This document shows positions 41,384 through 50,217 of a stretch of 64,000 bases of DNA, piece by piece. Each line of letters begins with the position of its first letter. Within the stretch, counting starts at the first letter, position 1. Origin of the DNA: Syntrophaceticus sp050949745. GTDB lineage: Bacteria; Bacillota; DSM-12270; Thermacetogeniales; Thermacetogeniaceae. Below the pieces are notes generated by a model. It was not told where the DNA came from and did not search any database. It saw only the letters and a program-made list of their open reading frames with translations. The stretch lies in NCBI GenBank assembly GCA_050949745.1, contig JBMNGF010000018.1, positions 124,001 to 188,000 on the forward strand, read 5' to 3'. Both the position numbers and the translations under genes were made by a program.

Positions 41384-42577
41384 TTAGATCTCTACCTGCT
41401 TATCCTTCTGGATATTGGCCTCAGGATTATAGGACTCAATTTCAGCCTCTACATAGTCATGCAGGTATTTGCTTATGGGCAGATTTTGGGGACAGACCTT
41501 CTCGCACCTTTTACAGTCTTTACATGCAGAGGCAGGGCCGTGGCCTTGCTCGATATAGCTCAAGTAATAGAATGCCTGAGTCATAACATCGTTCTCGGAA
41601 CTGCTCTTCTGGAGCCTCTTCCAGTCATTGTAAAGAGCGAAGTAATCGGGGATGGCGATCTTTTGCGGGCATTCGTCAACACAATATCTGCAGTATGTAC
41701 AGGCGATAGCAGTATTGCTGTTGATGATTTCGACCACCTTGTCGATGATCTTATATTCCTCTTCATTAAGGGGAACGAAGTTCTCGAAGGTCTTCATATT
41801 GTCATCAAGAAACTCCATTTTGGGCATGCCTGCCAGCACTACGCGAACGCCGGGTAGGCTCCCCACATACCTGTACGCCCAGGATGCGATGGATGCATCA
41901 GGGTTATACTCCTTCATGAGTTTCTTTGCTTCATCGGGGATCTCGGCCAGTGTGCCTCCCTTGCAAGCTTCCATAACGACGATGGGTTTGTCATGCTTTA
42001 TTGCGACCTCGTAGATCTCCTTAGAGCGGATCGCCGGGTTGACCCAGTCGATGTAGTTCAGCTGCAAAACAACGAAGTTGATCTCCGGATGCTCAGTCAG
42101 AATCATATCGAGGAACTCTGGAGAGTCATGCAGTGAGACGCCGAATTCTCTGAATTTCCCTTCTGCTCTTTTTTTCTTGAGGAATTCGAATGTATCCCAT
42201 TTTTTGCAGTTTTCATAAGACTCTTTGCCGATGCTGTGGATAAGATAGAAGTCGAAGTAGTCAACCTGACATTTTTTGAGCTGTTCTTCAAAGATTCGCT
42301 CCATGTCTTCTTTCTTCTTCATGAACTTAATTGGCATCTTGGTGGAAAGCAGAAAAGAGTCTCTCGGATATCTAGCTACCAGTGACTTGCCGAGAGCTGT
42401 TTCCGAGAGCTGACCGTGATAGATATATGAAGTATCAAAATAGTTGTAGCCTTGGGCCATAAATTTGTCTATCATCTTATCGAGGGTCTCGTAGTCTATG
42501 GACATCTGATTGTTGGGATCCAAAAGCGGTAAGCGTAGTCCGCCGAATCCGAATCTTTTACCAAAATCAATCGTCAT
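41384..42577 (-). CDS. Aldo/keto reductase with C-terminal ferredoxin domain (COG1453-like)
   Basis: 397-aa fusion of an aldo/keto reductase barrel and an FeS tail. The barrel shows GFGGLRLPLLD, YFDTSYIYHGQLSETALGKS with the catalytic Asp-Tyr pair, and KKCQVDYFDFYLIHS. The tail has CTYCRYCVDECPQK and CKDCKRCEKVCPQN, two cluster motifs. Such proteins are common in anaerobes; substrates are mostly unknown. GGAGG precedes the ATG. Its grouping with larBC on one strand and with transporters and a dehydrogenase on the other suggests uptake and redox conversion of a hydroxy- or keto-compound. Confidence 0.88.
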   Translation of the reverse strand: MTIDFGKRFGFGGLRLPLLDPNNQMSIDYETLDKMIDKFMAQGYNYFDTSYIYHGQLSETALGKSLVARYPRDSFLLSTKMPIKFMKKKEDMERIFEEQLKKCQVDYFDFYLIHSIGKESYENCKKWDTFEFLKKKRAEGKFREFGVSLHDSPEFLDMILTEHPEINFVVLQLNYIDWVNPAIRSKEIYEVAIKHDKPIVVMEACKGGTLAEIPDEAKKLMKEYNPDASIASWAYRYVGSLPGVRVVLAGMPKMEFLDDNMKTFENFVPLNEEEYKIIDKVVEIINSNTAIACTYCRYCVDECPQKIAIPDYFALYNDWKRLQKSSSENDVMTQAFYYLSYIEQGHGPASACKDCKRCEKVCPQNLPISKYLHDYVEAEIESYNPEANIQKDKQVEI

Positions 42578-43314
42578 TGTATTTACCTCCTAAATTGTTC
42601 GGGCATAAACACATCAGCCGTCCTTCGGAGCGAACAGCCAGGTTTATACACATCTCAAGGGAAACGTAAGTAAATACAGTATCTGACTTATCCAACTATA
42701 AATATTTTAAATAGGATTTCAATCCAAAGTCAATGGACCTTTGCTCGCTATTGCCAAATCGCTTAACGCCGCATAGTGCTAAAAGTATTGCTTATAGTAA
42801 AAAATAGGTGGTTTACAAGGAGTGATATCGCCACAGCCGGACTGCTTTGACCAGATAATGATTATAATGGAAAATGAAGGGGGATATTGCCAAATCATTG
42901 CTAAATATTGCGTATCAGGTAAATTTCTAGCATTTCGGTTGATTCGATTTTGATATCAAAGGCTCCCCAATGATTCACTTTACTTATCATCCTTGCCGCG
43001 ATATTATCCCCCAAAAAATTAATATTTCCCTGGTATAACGCGGCTTTTTCTTTGTTTATTTATCAAAATCCAAGCTTTTTTCGAAGCATTTTAGCCCATT
43101 GTCTTTCTAAGAGAATAATGTTATTCTTCTCAGGAAATCCACAATACTGTTACCACCGTCGGAGCGGGGGTGCCGGTTATGGTTCGGGATTTCAACGAGT
43201 ATCCGACTTATCCACTCTTAAAGTTTTCCTGATTTTGTGTTTATGTATTTCCAGAAAGATTTAGAAAGATTTAGAATGTTTTAGGAAAGATTCGGAAAGA
43301 GAGGAATCTTAAAA
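42578..43314. promoter_or_regulatory. 737-base divergent control region with repeated segments
   Basis: No gene is seen. The segment TATCTGACTTATCCAACTAT at 42680 recurs as TATCCGACTTATCCACTCTT at 43199. TATTGCCAAATC occurs at about 42748 and 42887. AAGATTTAGA-type units are repeated just before the first transporter start (43256-43300). These direct repeats on both sides suggest binding sites for a common regulator of the two divergent units, possibly the LysR protein. Confidence 0.45.
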
Positions 43315-44529
43315 ATGAATAATCAAGTATCAGGACGGGCATTGCTAATAACCGCTTTTTTCACATTGTTTATGGCAGTCATGACCTTTAATTTGCTTGT
43401 CTTTCCCGCCTGCGCAGTCGATACCATGGATGCTTACGGCATAGGACAAGCGGGGCTCACAACCCTTGCCTCTGTTACCTCGGTGGTCGGACTGTTCGGT
43501 GGCATCATTTTTGGTCCTTTGCTGGACCGTTTCGGTTCCCGTAAGACGATTATGATCGCCATGCTGATCGGTATCGTGCTCTTCTTTGTTCGTGCCTTTG
43601 TTGCCAGTTATACTCTTGTAGTCGTCTTGACCTTCCTCGCATCTTTTTTCGTCGGTGTCTGTCAAGTCGCTGCTGCGAAGGTGCTTGACACATGGTTTAC
43701 CAAAGATAAGGTTTCTGTCGCTTTCGCATTCCAGGCAGGTGGCGCCGGCTTTGGTTCTGCTACCGTGTTTGTCGTGGGCGCTGCAATCGGACTCCATAAT
43801 TCCCTGTTGTTAGTGGCGTTCGCTTACATAGTGCTGTGGGTCGCTTGGATTATCATTGGCAAGGACGGACCTGTCGCTGTCAGTGCAGAAGCGCCTCCAA
43901 AGGGAGGTACCGCCAAAGTCTACAAAAGCTCCTATTTATGGCTGCTATCTATTGCCGCTTCTTGTGCAGTCGGCGCAACATTGCTCGTCAATACTTACGT
44001 CATTAACGCATTTGTTTCCAAGGGATTGGATCCTGCCGGTGCCGCGATGATGGGCACGGTCATTAACCTGTCGCTTCTTGTGGGCGGTTACTTCGGGACC
44101 TTCCTTATGGGAGTTATTAAGAGATACAATGTCGTTACCTTTATTTGTTTTGCTGGCGGTGCCTTGGGCTATCTGCTCAGCTGGTTTACACCACTTGGCA
44201 TTAACACCTGGATATTTATGGTGATCGGTGGGCTGATTCAGGGCGGCGCTATCGGTGCTTGTTCTAGCCGTACCCCTCTTGTCCCACTTACCGGACAGTT
44301 CCCGCAGGAATATATTGGCACAGCAGCAGGAGCGCTTGAGACCATTAAGAGCCTTCTGACTTTTGTATTTCCTATTGTCATTGCCAATCTGTTTCAAACG
44401 AACTACAACGCCATTTTCATCACTTTTGCCGTGGTGGGTGTTATCGGCATTATAACCGGCGCTCTTATGGTGCCTGAGCTGGGTCCCAAGGGCAAGCTTC
44501 AGATGGAGGCTGCTGCAAAAAATCAATAA
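43315..44529 (+). CDS. MFS transporter (OFA-like)
   Basis: 404-aa major facilitator with twelve predicted membrane helices. The helix 2-3 loop has the MFS motif GPLLDRFGSRKTIM, and GGAGFGSATVFVVGAAIG lies in the first half. The pattern resembles oxalate/formate-antiporter-like (OFA) carriers for small organic acids. First gene of a unit with a short-chain dehydrogenase and, after a terminator, a second MFS protein. The substrate is unknown, presumably that of the neighbouring dehydrogenase. Confidence 0.85.
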   Translation: MNNQVSGRALLITAFFTLFMAVMTFNLLVFPACAVDTMDAYGIGQAGLTTLASVTSVVGLFGGIIFGPLLDRFGSRKTIMIAMLIGIVLFFVRAFVASYTLVVVLTFLASFFVGVCQVAAAKVLDTWFTKDKVSVAFAFQAGGAGFGSATVFVVGAAIGLHNSLLLVAFAYIVLWVAWIIIGKDGPVAVSAEAPPKGGTAKVYKSSYLWLLSIAASCAVGATLLVNTYVINAFVSKGLDPAGAAMMGTVINLSLLVGGYFGTFLMGVIKRYNVVTFICFAGGALGYLLSWFTPLGINTWIFMVIGGLIQGGAIGACSSRTPLVPLTGQFPQEYIGTAAGALETIKSLLTFVFPIVIANLFQTNYNAIFITFAVVGVIGIITGALMVPELGPKGKLQMEAAAKNQ

Positions 44530-44586
44530 TATCGCTTTTCTGGCGTTCGCCAAAAGAATTAATTAAATCAAAGGAGGATATTTACC

Positions 44587-45414
44587 ATGCAAGATATGCT
44601 GAAAGACCAGGTTGCTATCGTTACCGGCGGTGCATCCGGAATGGGGGAAGCCACCGCTAAGCTTTACGCAAAAGAAGGAGCAAAGGTCGTTATCGCTGAT
44701 TTTAACCCCGAGACCGCTCAGAAGGTTGTCGATGATATTATTGCAGACGGCGGCGTCGCCCGTTTCTATCATCCTATGGATGCCTCCGACCGTGCACAGG
44801 TCGAGTCCATTGTAGAAAAGACCATCGAGGAGTTCGGTCGCGTGGACATTCTCGCCGCATACGCAGGTAAGACCTTTGACGGCGATCCCAATATGACACA
44901 ACAGGAGTGTTTGGAAAAAACCACCGCTGTCAACCAGTGGGGAGTGTATTACAGTTGCTTCGCAGTTGTCCCTCAGATGAAGAAACAGAAGAGCGGCAAG
45001 ATCATCATCTGCTCCTCCAACGGTGCGTTCAACCCCACCGCTCCCGCTTATGAGTATCATATGGCAAAAGGCGCCTGCGAATCGCTGACCGTCAACCTTG
45101 CCATGGATCTTGCAAGGTTTGGTATTCGTGTCAATTGCATAAAACCCGGACCAATCATCACTCCATTTTGGGATGAACTAATGGAAGCCGGAGATGAGCG
45201 TACCAAGATGCTCCAAGGCATTGCGGACATCGAGGTTCCTCTGGGACGCCTCGGTACAGCCGATGATATCGCAGGGCCAGCTCTATTCTTTGCATCAGAG
45301 CTCTCCAGCTATGTCACCGGGCTTTGCTTGTATGTGGCAGGCGGCATGGGTTATGTCTATGCTTACGCCCAGTCATCCATTGCACATGCGGGAACAGGCC
45401 GCAAAGACATCTAA
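44587..45414 (+). CDS. Short-chain dehydrogenase/reductase
   Basis: 275-aa NAD(P)-dependent SDR. Cofactor loop TGGASGMGEATAKLYAKEGA (TGxxxGxG) at about residues 14-33; an acidic DFNP at the end of beta-2 suggests NAD(H) preference; AAYAGK replaces the usual NNAG. Catalytic serine in CSSNGAF and YHMAKG as the Y-x3-K pair. GAGGATATTTACC precedes the ATG. It is flanked by two MFS genes, and a strong terminator follows. FabG-like, but more likely catabolic given its position. Confidence 0.88.
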   Translation: MQDMLKDQVAIVTGGASGMGEATAKLYAKEGAKVVIADFNPETAQKVVDDIIADGGVARFYHPMDASDRAQVESIVEKTIEEFGRVDILAAYAGKTFDGDPNMTQQECLEKTTAVNQWGVYYSCFAVVPQMKKQKSGKIIICSSNGAFNPTAPAYEYHMAKGACESLTVNLAMDLARFGIRVNCIKPGPIITPFWDELMEAGDERTKMLQGIADIEVPLGRLGTADDIAGPALFFASELSSYVTGLCLYVAGGMGYVYAYAQSSIAHAGTGRKDI

Positions 45415-45448
45415 TTTTGTTGATTTTTCGCTTATCCTAATCCCATGG

Positions 45449-45487
45449 AAAAGCAGGGAGAAGTTCGTTCTCCTCTCCCTGCTTTTT
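45449..45487 (+). terminator. Rho-independent terminator after the dehydrogenase gene
   Basis: AAAGCAGGGAGA pairs with TCTCCCTGCTTT, followed by TTG; loop about 12 bases. It ends the transporter-dehydrogenase unit 35 bases after the stop. Confidence 0.85.
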
Positions 45488-45608
45488 GTGAATATTTTCT
45501 TGCTCAGTAGAATTATTAGCTCATTTTTCATAGGTCGATAGGACCATCGGGTGGCACTCTCGCTTTTGCAGGCCGTGCCATAACCGTACAGAAAGGAGGA
45601 AATATCAA

Positions 45609-46820
45609 ATGGATCCAAAGGTAAAACCGACAGGCAAGCGCTGGGCAGTACTTTTTGTCATATTCATTGGTTGTGTAGTTGGTTCCTTCTCGCAGTTTGT
45701 GACAACAGCCTTCGGCGGATATCTGATGGATGATATCGGTCTGAGCACATCGCAATTTGGCGCCATCACCATGTGTCCCATGCTAACGGGCATAATCTTT
45801 TCCATTTTTGCTGGCACCATCGCTGATAAAAAAGGTGTCCGCTTTTCGGTATTCGTTGCCGGCATTATCGGAATCATCGGTGCTGCACTCAGGATCATAT
45901 CCATGAACTATGGGATGCTGATGATTTCCAGCTTTTTGCTCGGCTTTCTTCCGGTATTCATCTCTTCTAACTCTGCGAAACTCATATCCGAATGGTTTCC
46001 GAAAAAAGAGATCAGTATTGCAATGGGCATATTCATGGCCGGCGGTGGCGCAGGTAACGCTATTGCTCAGGCGATCACCGCATACTTTGGGACTTTCCAC
46101 AATGCATGTGTAGTGACCCTTATCATGATGGTCATAGCGTATGTCCTGTTTTTGGTCGTTGCTTCTGATCGTCCCGAAGGCGCCACTCCGCCTCCCGCGG
46201 ACGTGCCTATCTCACAGACCATTGGCAACGTGCTGAGGCTCAAGCATATATGGATTATCGGCCTTACTATGATCTGCTTCATGGTCGGCAATATGACCGT
46301 CTCCATTTACCTCACTACGGCGCTTACTACCAGAGGTATCCCAGTGACCACGGCAGGTTTTGTTACATCTGCATTTGCCACTGGCATCATGATCGGCACT
46401 ATTTTCGGTGGCGCGGTGATACTCAAGATAGGCAAGGGCAAGTTCCGTATTCCTTCTCTGTTCGTCGGTATCATAGGTGGTATCTGCATATATGTGGGAT
46501 GGACCTTTGCTTCCCCTGCCATATCGGCAGTTCTTATGTTTATCGGTGCCTTGTGCTGTGGCGCGTTGGTGCCGGTGAGTATGTCGGCGATGGTCTACAT
46601 TCCCGGCATGAAGCCCGAATACATGGGCGCCGCTGGCGGCTATGCGAACATGATGCGCTTTCTCGCTGCCTTTGTGTTCCCCTCTTACATCATAGCGCCT
46701 ATAGCGGGCAACAACTTCAATGTCTTCATGATATTTGCAGCTGTTGCAGTCGTTCTTTTCGGTGTATTTACAATGGGGCTTCCCGAGGTACTCGAAAAGC
46801 AGCCTGACCCGGTAAGCTGA
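45609..46820 (+). CDS. MFS transporter
   Basis: 403-aa major facilitator with twelve predicted helices. Conserved pieces: YLMDDIGLSTSQFGAITMCP in the first loop and AGTIADKKGVRFS as the helix 2-3 motif; MGIFMAGGGAGNAIAQAITA is a glycine-rich helix 5. GAAAGGAGGA precedes the ATG. Distinct from the transporter at 43315, so the two may carry substrate and product in opposite directions. Substrate unknown. Confidence 0.83.
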   Translation: MDPKVKPTGKRWAVLFVIFIGCVVGSFSQFVTTAFGGYLMDDIGLSTSQFGAITMCPMLTGIIFSIFAGTIADKKGVRFSVFVAGIIGIIGAALRIISMNYGMLMISSFLLGFLPVFISSNSAKLISEWFPKKEISIAMGIFMAGGGAGNAIAQAITAYFGTFHNACVVTLIMMVIAYVLFLVVASDRPEGATPPPADVPISQTIGNVLRLKHIWIIGLTMICFMVGNMTVSIYLTTALTTRGIPVTTAGFVTSAFATGIMIGTIFGGAVILKIGKGKFRIPSLFVGIIGGICIYVGWTFASPAISAVLMFIGALCCGALVPVSMSAMVYIPGMKPEYMGAAGGYANMMRFLAAFVFPSYIIAPIAGNNFNVFMIFAAVAVVLFGVFTMGLPEVLEKQPDPVS

Positions 46821-46908
46821 TTTATCCCGGGGTATGCATTGGGATGGTTTTTGCTGCATTTTTGGAAGAAAAATAGTCTCGTTACTTCCCAGTGCCAGTT
46901 GCTGTTAA

Positions 46909-46937
46909 TGTGGCAAGGGAAAGGTCCCTCCGCCACC
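46909..46937. repeat. Diverged copy of the dispersed palindrome
   Basis: TGTGGCAAGGGAAAGGTCCC followed by TCCGCCACC keeps the arms and spacing of the 29-bp element seen at 2003, 55362, 55404 and 60322, with a changed centre that itself is palindromic (GGGA...TCCC). Confidence 0.5.
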
Positions 46938-46986
46938 TCTCGCACCTGCCCGCAAGGGCGGGTGGAGGCAGCGCCGTATTTAATAA

Positions 46987-47020
46987 ATAACCGCCGGTTG
47001 AAAAAAGACTCGGCGGTTAT
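46987..47020. terminator. Hairpin between convergent genes
   Basis: ATAACCGCCG (46987-46996) pairs perfectly with CGGCGGTTAT (47011-47020). Lying between the convergent MFS and WYL genes, it can serve as a bidirectional terminator, although its T-tract is poor. Confidence 0.55.
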
Positions 47021-47091
47021 CTGTTTATGCAAGGGTGACGATTTATTACCCCACTTATACAGTAAACTACAGGGGTAATATAGGTGGGATG

Positions 47092-48204
47092 TTATTGATT
47101 TTGTAGATAACAATGCAATGTTTCCTGTAAACTTCTGATCAGCTGTTCTCTTAGCCAGGCGGGTTCAAGCACTTCCACCTCATTGCCCCAACTCATTAGC
47201 CAGGGGATCATCTCCTGTGCCCCGGTCAACCGGTAGGTGACCTCAAGCCTTCCGTCGGAGAGTTCATATACGCCCTGGCTTTCATGAAAAAGATTGTGCC
47301 TGAAGCGCTCCGCCGTTCCGGCACAGACATGGATGCGCACTGTTTCCAGCTCTCCAGCTTGATCATCAGTCCAGGTGCCCCAAATATCTTGATAAGCCTC
47401 CTTTAGTGAAAACCCGGGAGGCATGCGGTAAACGCTGTTTTCAATCACTGTAAGCTTTCTGATGTTCAGCAGCAAAAACACACGCCTTTGCTTCCGCTGT
47501 GTACACAATCCAGTGAGGTACCAATTGTTGAGACGGCACAAGAGTCCATGAGGCTCCACCACCCGATCGGTGATAGCCCCATCATAGGTTCGCAGATAGC
47601 TGATTCTAACTTTTTTCTTCTCCCCGATAGCACGCAAAATCTCTCGAATCATGGTTTCGCTTTTCGCAGGATCAGCAGGAAAGGCATTGGAAACATGGAC
47701 AACATGTTCCAGTTTGCTTAAAATGCTTGCAAAGTTACTCAAACCGGAAAGTGAATTGCGAAAGATGCTCTGCATAGCCGCTTCGATGCTGCTTCTCATC
47801 GCTCCTCGCAGCTGAGGATACATGCCCAGCAGCATCATGGTGGTATCATCGTTGCCAGCCAGCAGCTCACTCTTTTTGCCACAATAAATATAGTGTGTTT
47901 TCCGGCCGCGCCTTTTACTGACAATAGTTTTCTCACCGATAACAGCCTCATCTGTATCGTCTTTACCCAGGTCTTCTTCTCCAGGCTCCGGTTTTTCTCC
48001 ATAGCATAAGGGATCAAAAAAAAGATTCAATCGTCTTATATAACGATAGATGGTTCTTACAGAAGGCCGCCGGTCGTTAATTTCCTCATAAGCGTTCTGC
48101 AGATCCTCCAGGGTGGCACCTCCTGAAGGGGTTTTCTCAATAACTGTGATCAGTATTTTCACCATCGTTTCCGGTTGAGTGCCGGTGTGGGGATAGCAGG
48201 TCAA
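47092..48204 (-). CDS. WYL-domain transcriptional regulator
   Basis: 370-aa regulator with an N-terminal DeoR-like winged helix (TLEDLQNAYEEINDRRPSVR through TIYRYIRRLN) and a C-terminal WYL domain. The WYL signatures are KKVRISYLRTYDGAITDRVV and EPHGLLCRLNNWYLTGLC, followed by a WCX-type tail. WYL proteins sense nucleic acid or small ligands; many act in stress or defence control. An acidic linker of about 40 residues (FGEKPEPGEEDLGKDDTDE region) after the helix-turn-helix is unusual. It stands alone, so its target is not evident. Confidence 0.83.
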   Translation of the reverse strand: MTCYPHTGTQPETMVKILITVIEKTPSGGATLEDLQNAYEEINDRRPSVRTIYRYIRRLNLFFDPLCYGEKPEPGEEDLGKDDTDEAVIGEKTIVSKRRGRKTHYIYCGKKSELLAGNDDTTMMLLGMYPQLRGAMRSSIEAAMQSIFRNSLSGLSNFASILSKLEHVVHVSNAFPADPAKSETMIREILRAIGEKKKVRISYLRTYDGAITDRVVEPHGLLCRLNNWYLTGLCTQRKQRRVFLLLNIRKLTVIENSVYRMPPGFSLKEAYQDIWGTWTDDQAGELETVRIHVCAGTAERFRHNLFHESQGVYELSDGRLEVTYRLTGAQEMIPWLMSWGNEVEVLEPAWLREQLIRSLQETLHCYLQNQ

Positions 48205-48351
48205 TGCAGATAACCCCCTTCTCTATCGGAATTGGGTTGTTGACATTAATTAAACTCCACATTGTGTTACATACGACACAATAGCAAGAATATCCTTCTA
48301 TAAATGCGTATTAACAACACAAAGATCTGTGCTTATTGGGGATCTTTGTTT

Positions 48352-48388
48352 AAAAAAAAACCACCCTAATTTGTCACATAGTAGGGTG
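48352..48388 (-). terminator. Rho-independent terminator of the DUF4352 lipoprotein gene
   Basis: Read on the minus strand, CACCCTA pairs with TAGGGTG and is followed by G and a run of nine T. It lies about 15 bases after the stop. Confidence 0.85.
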
Positions 48389-48402
48389 ATAAAGCAAAAT
48401 GT

Positions 48403-48912
48403 TTAGTCAAGTTTAAAAATTGCCTGTCCGAAGCCTAATATGTTAGGTTCGAAAATTAATTCTAACCCTGTTGCATCAATAGGAACCTCGAAGGCAACTT
48501 CTCCTCTCATTTTCCTCCCAGGCCCTAATTCACCATCAAGACTCGGCTTAGAACTGTCAGTAATTGTTGTGTTATAGTTATATCCTTCACTGTCAACCAT
48601 CTTAAACATCATCAATGAACTGATGCCTTGCGATTCATCGCTCAAATTTTCTATTGTGCAGTCAGTTATTTTATATACATGTCCGGCTGCAGGCTTTATA
48701 AATTCACTGCCCTGCGAATCATTTACAGAATTTACTGTGATTACTAGCTCGCCCATTTCAACTCTTTCTCCAATTTTGAATGTTTGTTGCTGTTTTGTCT
48801 CTGTCGGCTCTGTAGTTGCTTTTTTCGGTTCTGTTGTTTCACCGCAGCCGCATAAAATAATTGTGAACATAATACAAAGAGCTAACAGCAAAGAAATTTT
48901 ATGATGTTGCAT
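48403..48912 (-). CDS. Lipoprotein with DUF4352-type immunoglobulin-like domain
   Basis: 169 aa. Signal peptide with lipobox (FTIILCGCGE; the acylated cysteine at about residue 22 or 24), a Thr/Lys/Glu-rich linker of about 20 residues, then one DUF4352 domain: FKIGERVEMGELVITVNSVN, GHVYKITDCTIENLSDE and GRKMRGEVAFEVP. Such small extracellular lipoproteins are common in Firmicutes and of unknown role. AAGGAGGTGA precedes the ATG. It lies downstream of a small membrane-protein gene but is separated from it by a large structured element. Confidence 0.85.
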   Translation of the reverse strand: MQHHKISLLLALCIMFTIILCGCGETTEPKKATTEPTETKQQQTFKIGERVEMGELVITVNSVNDSQGSEFIKPAAGHVYKITDCTIENLSDESQGISSLMMFKMVDSEGYNYNTTITDSSKPSLDGELGPGRKMRGEVAFEVPIDATGLELIFEPNILGFGQAIFKLD

Positions 48913-49022
48913 CTATTGTCACCTCCTTTCTTTCTGCTTATCTCAATTTTTATAGGCAAAGTTTACAAACACTTGACCTATTTCCCTGATCCAGAGTCTA
49001 AATTTTCATTGCTCTTATAAAA

Positions 49023-49102
49023 CCCTAGTGCCGGGGAATTTCCGGCTGTGAGCCGAAGTATCCCCGGTAGGATAGCTATCCTGGTTTACCTAGGCACTAG
49101 GG
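49023..49102 (-). repeat. Nested multi-stem (cruciform) element
   Basis: Outer arms CCCTAGTGCC (49023-49032) and GGCACTAGGG (49093-49102) are perfectly complementary. They enclose CGGGGA/TCCCCG around a smaller CGGCT-GTG-AGCCG hairpin, and a perfect 14-bp palindrome AGGATAGCTATCCT (49069-49082). On the minus strand TTTTAT follows, so it may end the small membrane-protein transcript whose stop codon lies inside the outer arm. No known RNA family is recognised. Confidence 0.65.
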
Positions 49103-49450
49103 AGAGGGAGCTAAAGGGTCCTTTTTCACCGGATCTTTTGGTTTGCGGGCGCCAAAGTAATTCATTACAGCAAGTACGAGGCATAGGACAGCCCAAACTT
49201 TCATATCTGGGAACTCATTTATTGCTTCAATTCCAGCAAACAATGCGGCTATGATGCAGATAACCAGAGATACCTTAGGGAGCTGAAACGAAAATGCACC
49301 GCTGATTAATAGCAAAAAACCGACTAACATGCCTACTGCACCGATTGTGGAATCTGGGTCGACAATGCTTCCTAAGCCTGCTACTGCGCAACTTTGGAAC
49401 AAGACTGCAAAACCGAGCATTAAAGAGATAATGCCAGATGCGATTCTCAA
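49097..49450 (-). CDS. Small membrane protein of unknown function
   Basis: 117 aa with four hydrophobic stretches, including IISLMLGFAVLFQSCAVAG, AVGMLVGFLLLISGAFSF and VWAVLCLVLAVMNYF, and a basic C-terminal tail (ARKPKDPVKKDP). The TTG at 49450 is chosen because AAGGAGGTGATC lies 6-8 bases before it. No family is recognised. The preceding and following genes are also small envelope proteins. Confidence 0.6.
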   Translation of the reverse strand: MRIASGIISLMLGFAVLFQSCAVAGLGSIVDPDSTIGAVGMLVGFLLLISGAFSFQLPKVSLVICIIAALFAGIEAINEFPDMKVWAVLCLVLAVMNYFGARKPKDPVKKDPLAPSP

Positions 49451-50217
49451 ACGATCACCTCCTTTTGGCAATTAATAATTATCAATTAATAATGGCTTAT
49501 GGGTGTTTGATGACTTGGAGGACTTTTCTTAATGTATCTTCTGGATTTCAGTTGGCATGATTAAGGGTGAAGCATCGCAAAAATTGAAGGTTGGTAAATC
49601 TAGCGACGATCCAGTTAATTCTTTGTTATAAATAACAGCTTTCTTTAGATAAAAAAACACCTTAAAAGAAATGATAACAAATTGCTATGACAGCATAGTG
49701 TCACATACATGCAGTTATCTTAGTTTTTGTGTCAACCACTCTTCCTGTAAGTAGCATGCCAGCAATTTTTGATCTCTACTGGCTGGTGGCAAATCAGTTG
49801 TCCATACCGGACCTACAAGCTGAGACAGAAAAAATAAAGGATTGTCTAAGGTCCTTACCAAACAATCCCAAACATCGCTGGACAGATGACAAAATCATGG
49901 ATCGATATGGTCAATATTGTCATATGGCACATCTGAAACGGAGAGGAGCTTTATCAGATGGGTATAAACTTGGGATCTGTATACACTGTCCTATTGATTG
50001 ACGAAATTAATCTCAGGGATTTAGTTGGGGGGCGAAAAGAAACTGCTTTTCGCCCCCCAATATTAGTTAATTCTCATCTGGCAATACGCATATTCAAGCC
50101 TTAAACCGCTTCCTACTGGTATACCGTCATCAGCAATATGGATTGTTGAATCCCTACCATTTGCATTCAAAAACCCTGCATTGGTTTCATCCTTGGCCCT
50201 CCCAACAGAAGAATTGG
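49451..50217. other. 767-base stretch with doubtful small ORFs and a long hairpin
   Basis: A 90-codon frame at 49729-50001 (plus strand, GTG start, no ribosome binding site) shows no known domain. On the minus strand 50060-50217 is open without a start and could be a gene remnant. A perfect 15-bp stem lies at 50025-50060. No confident gene. Confidence 0.35.
50025..50060. terminator. Perfect 15-bp GC-rich hairpin
   Basis: TTGGGGGGCGAAAAG (50025-50039) and CTTTTCGCCCCCCAA (50046-50060) pair fully around a 6-base loop. There is no T-tract on either side. It may end the minus-strand ABC operon that stops at 50218. Confidence 0.6.

Noticed and set aside
43345..44553. Two long minus-strand ORFs opposite the first MFS gene
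   Set aside because: Highly charged, low-complexity shadow translations; the plus strand has a full twelve-helix transporter.
46212..46859. 215-codon minus-strand ORF opposite the MFS gene at 45609
   Set aside because: The translation is rich in His, Arg and Tyr with no hydrophobic core, as expected from the antisense of a membrane protein.
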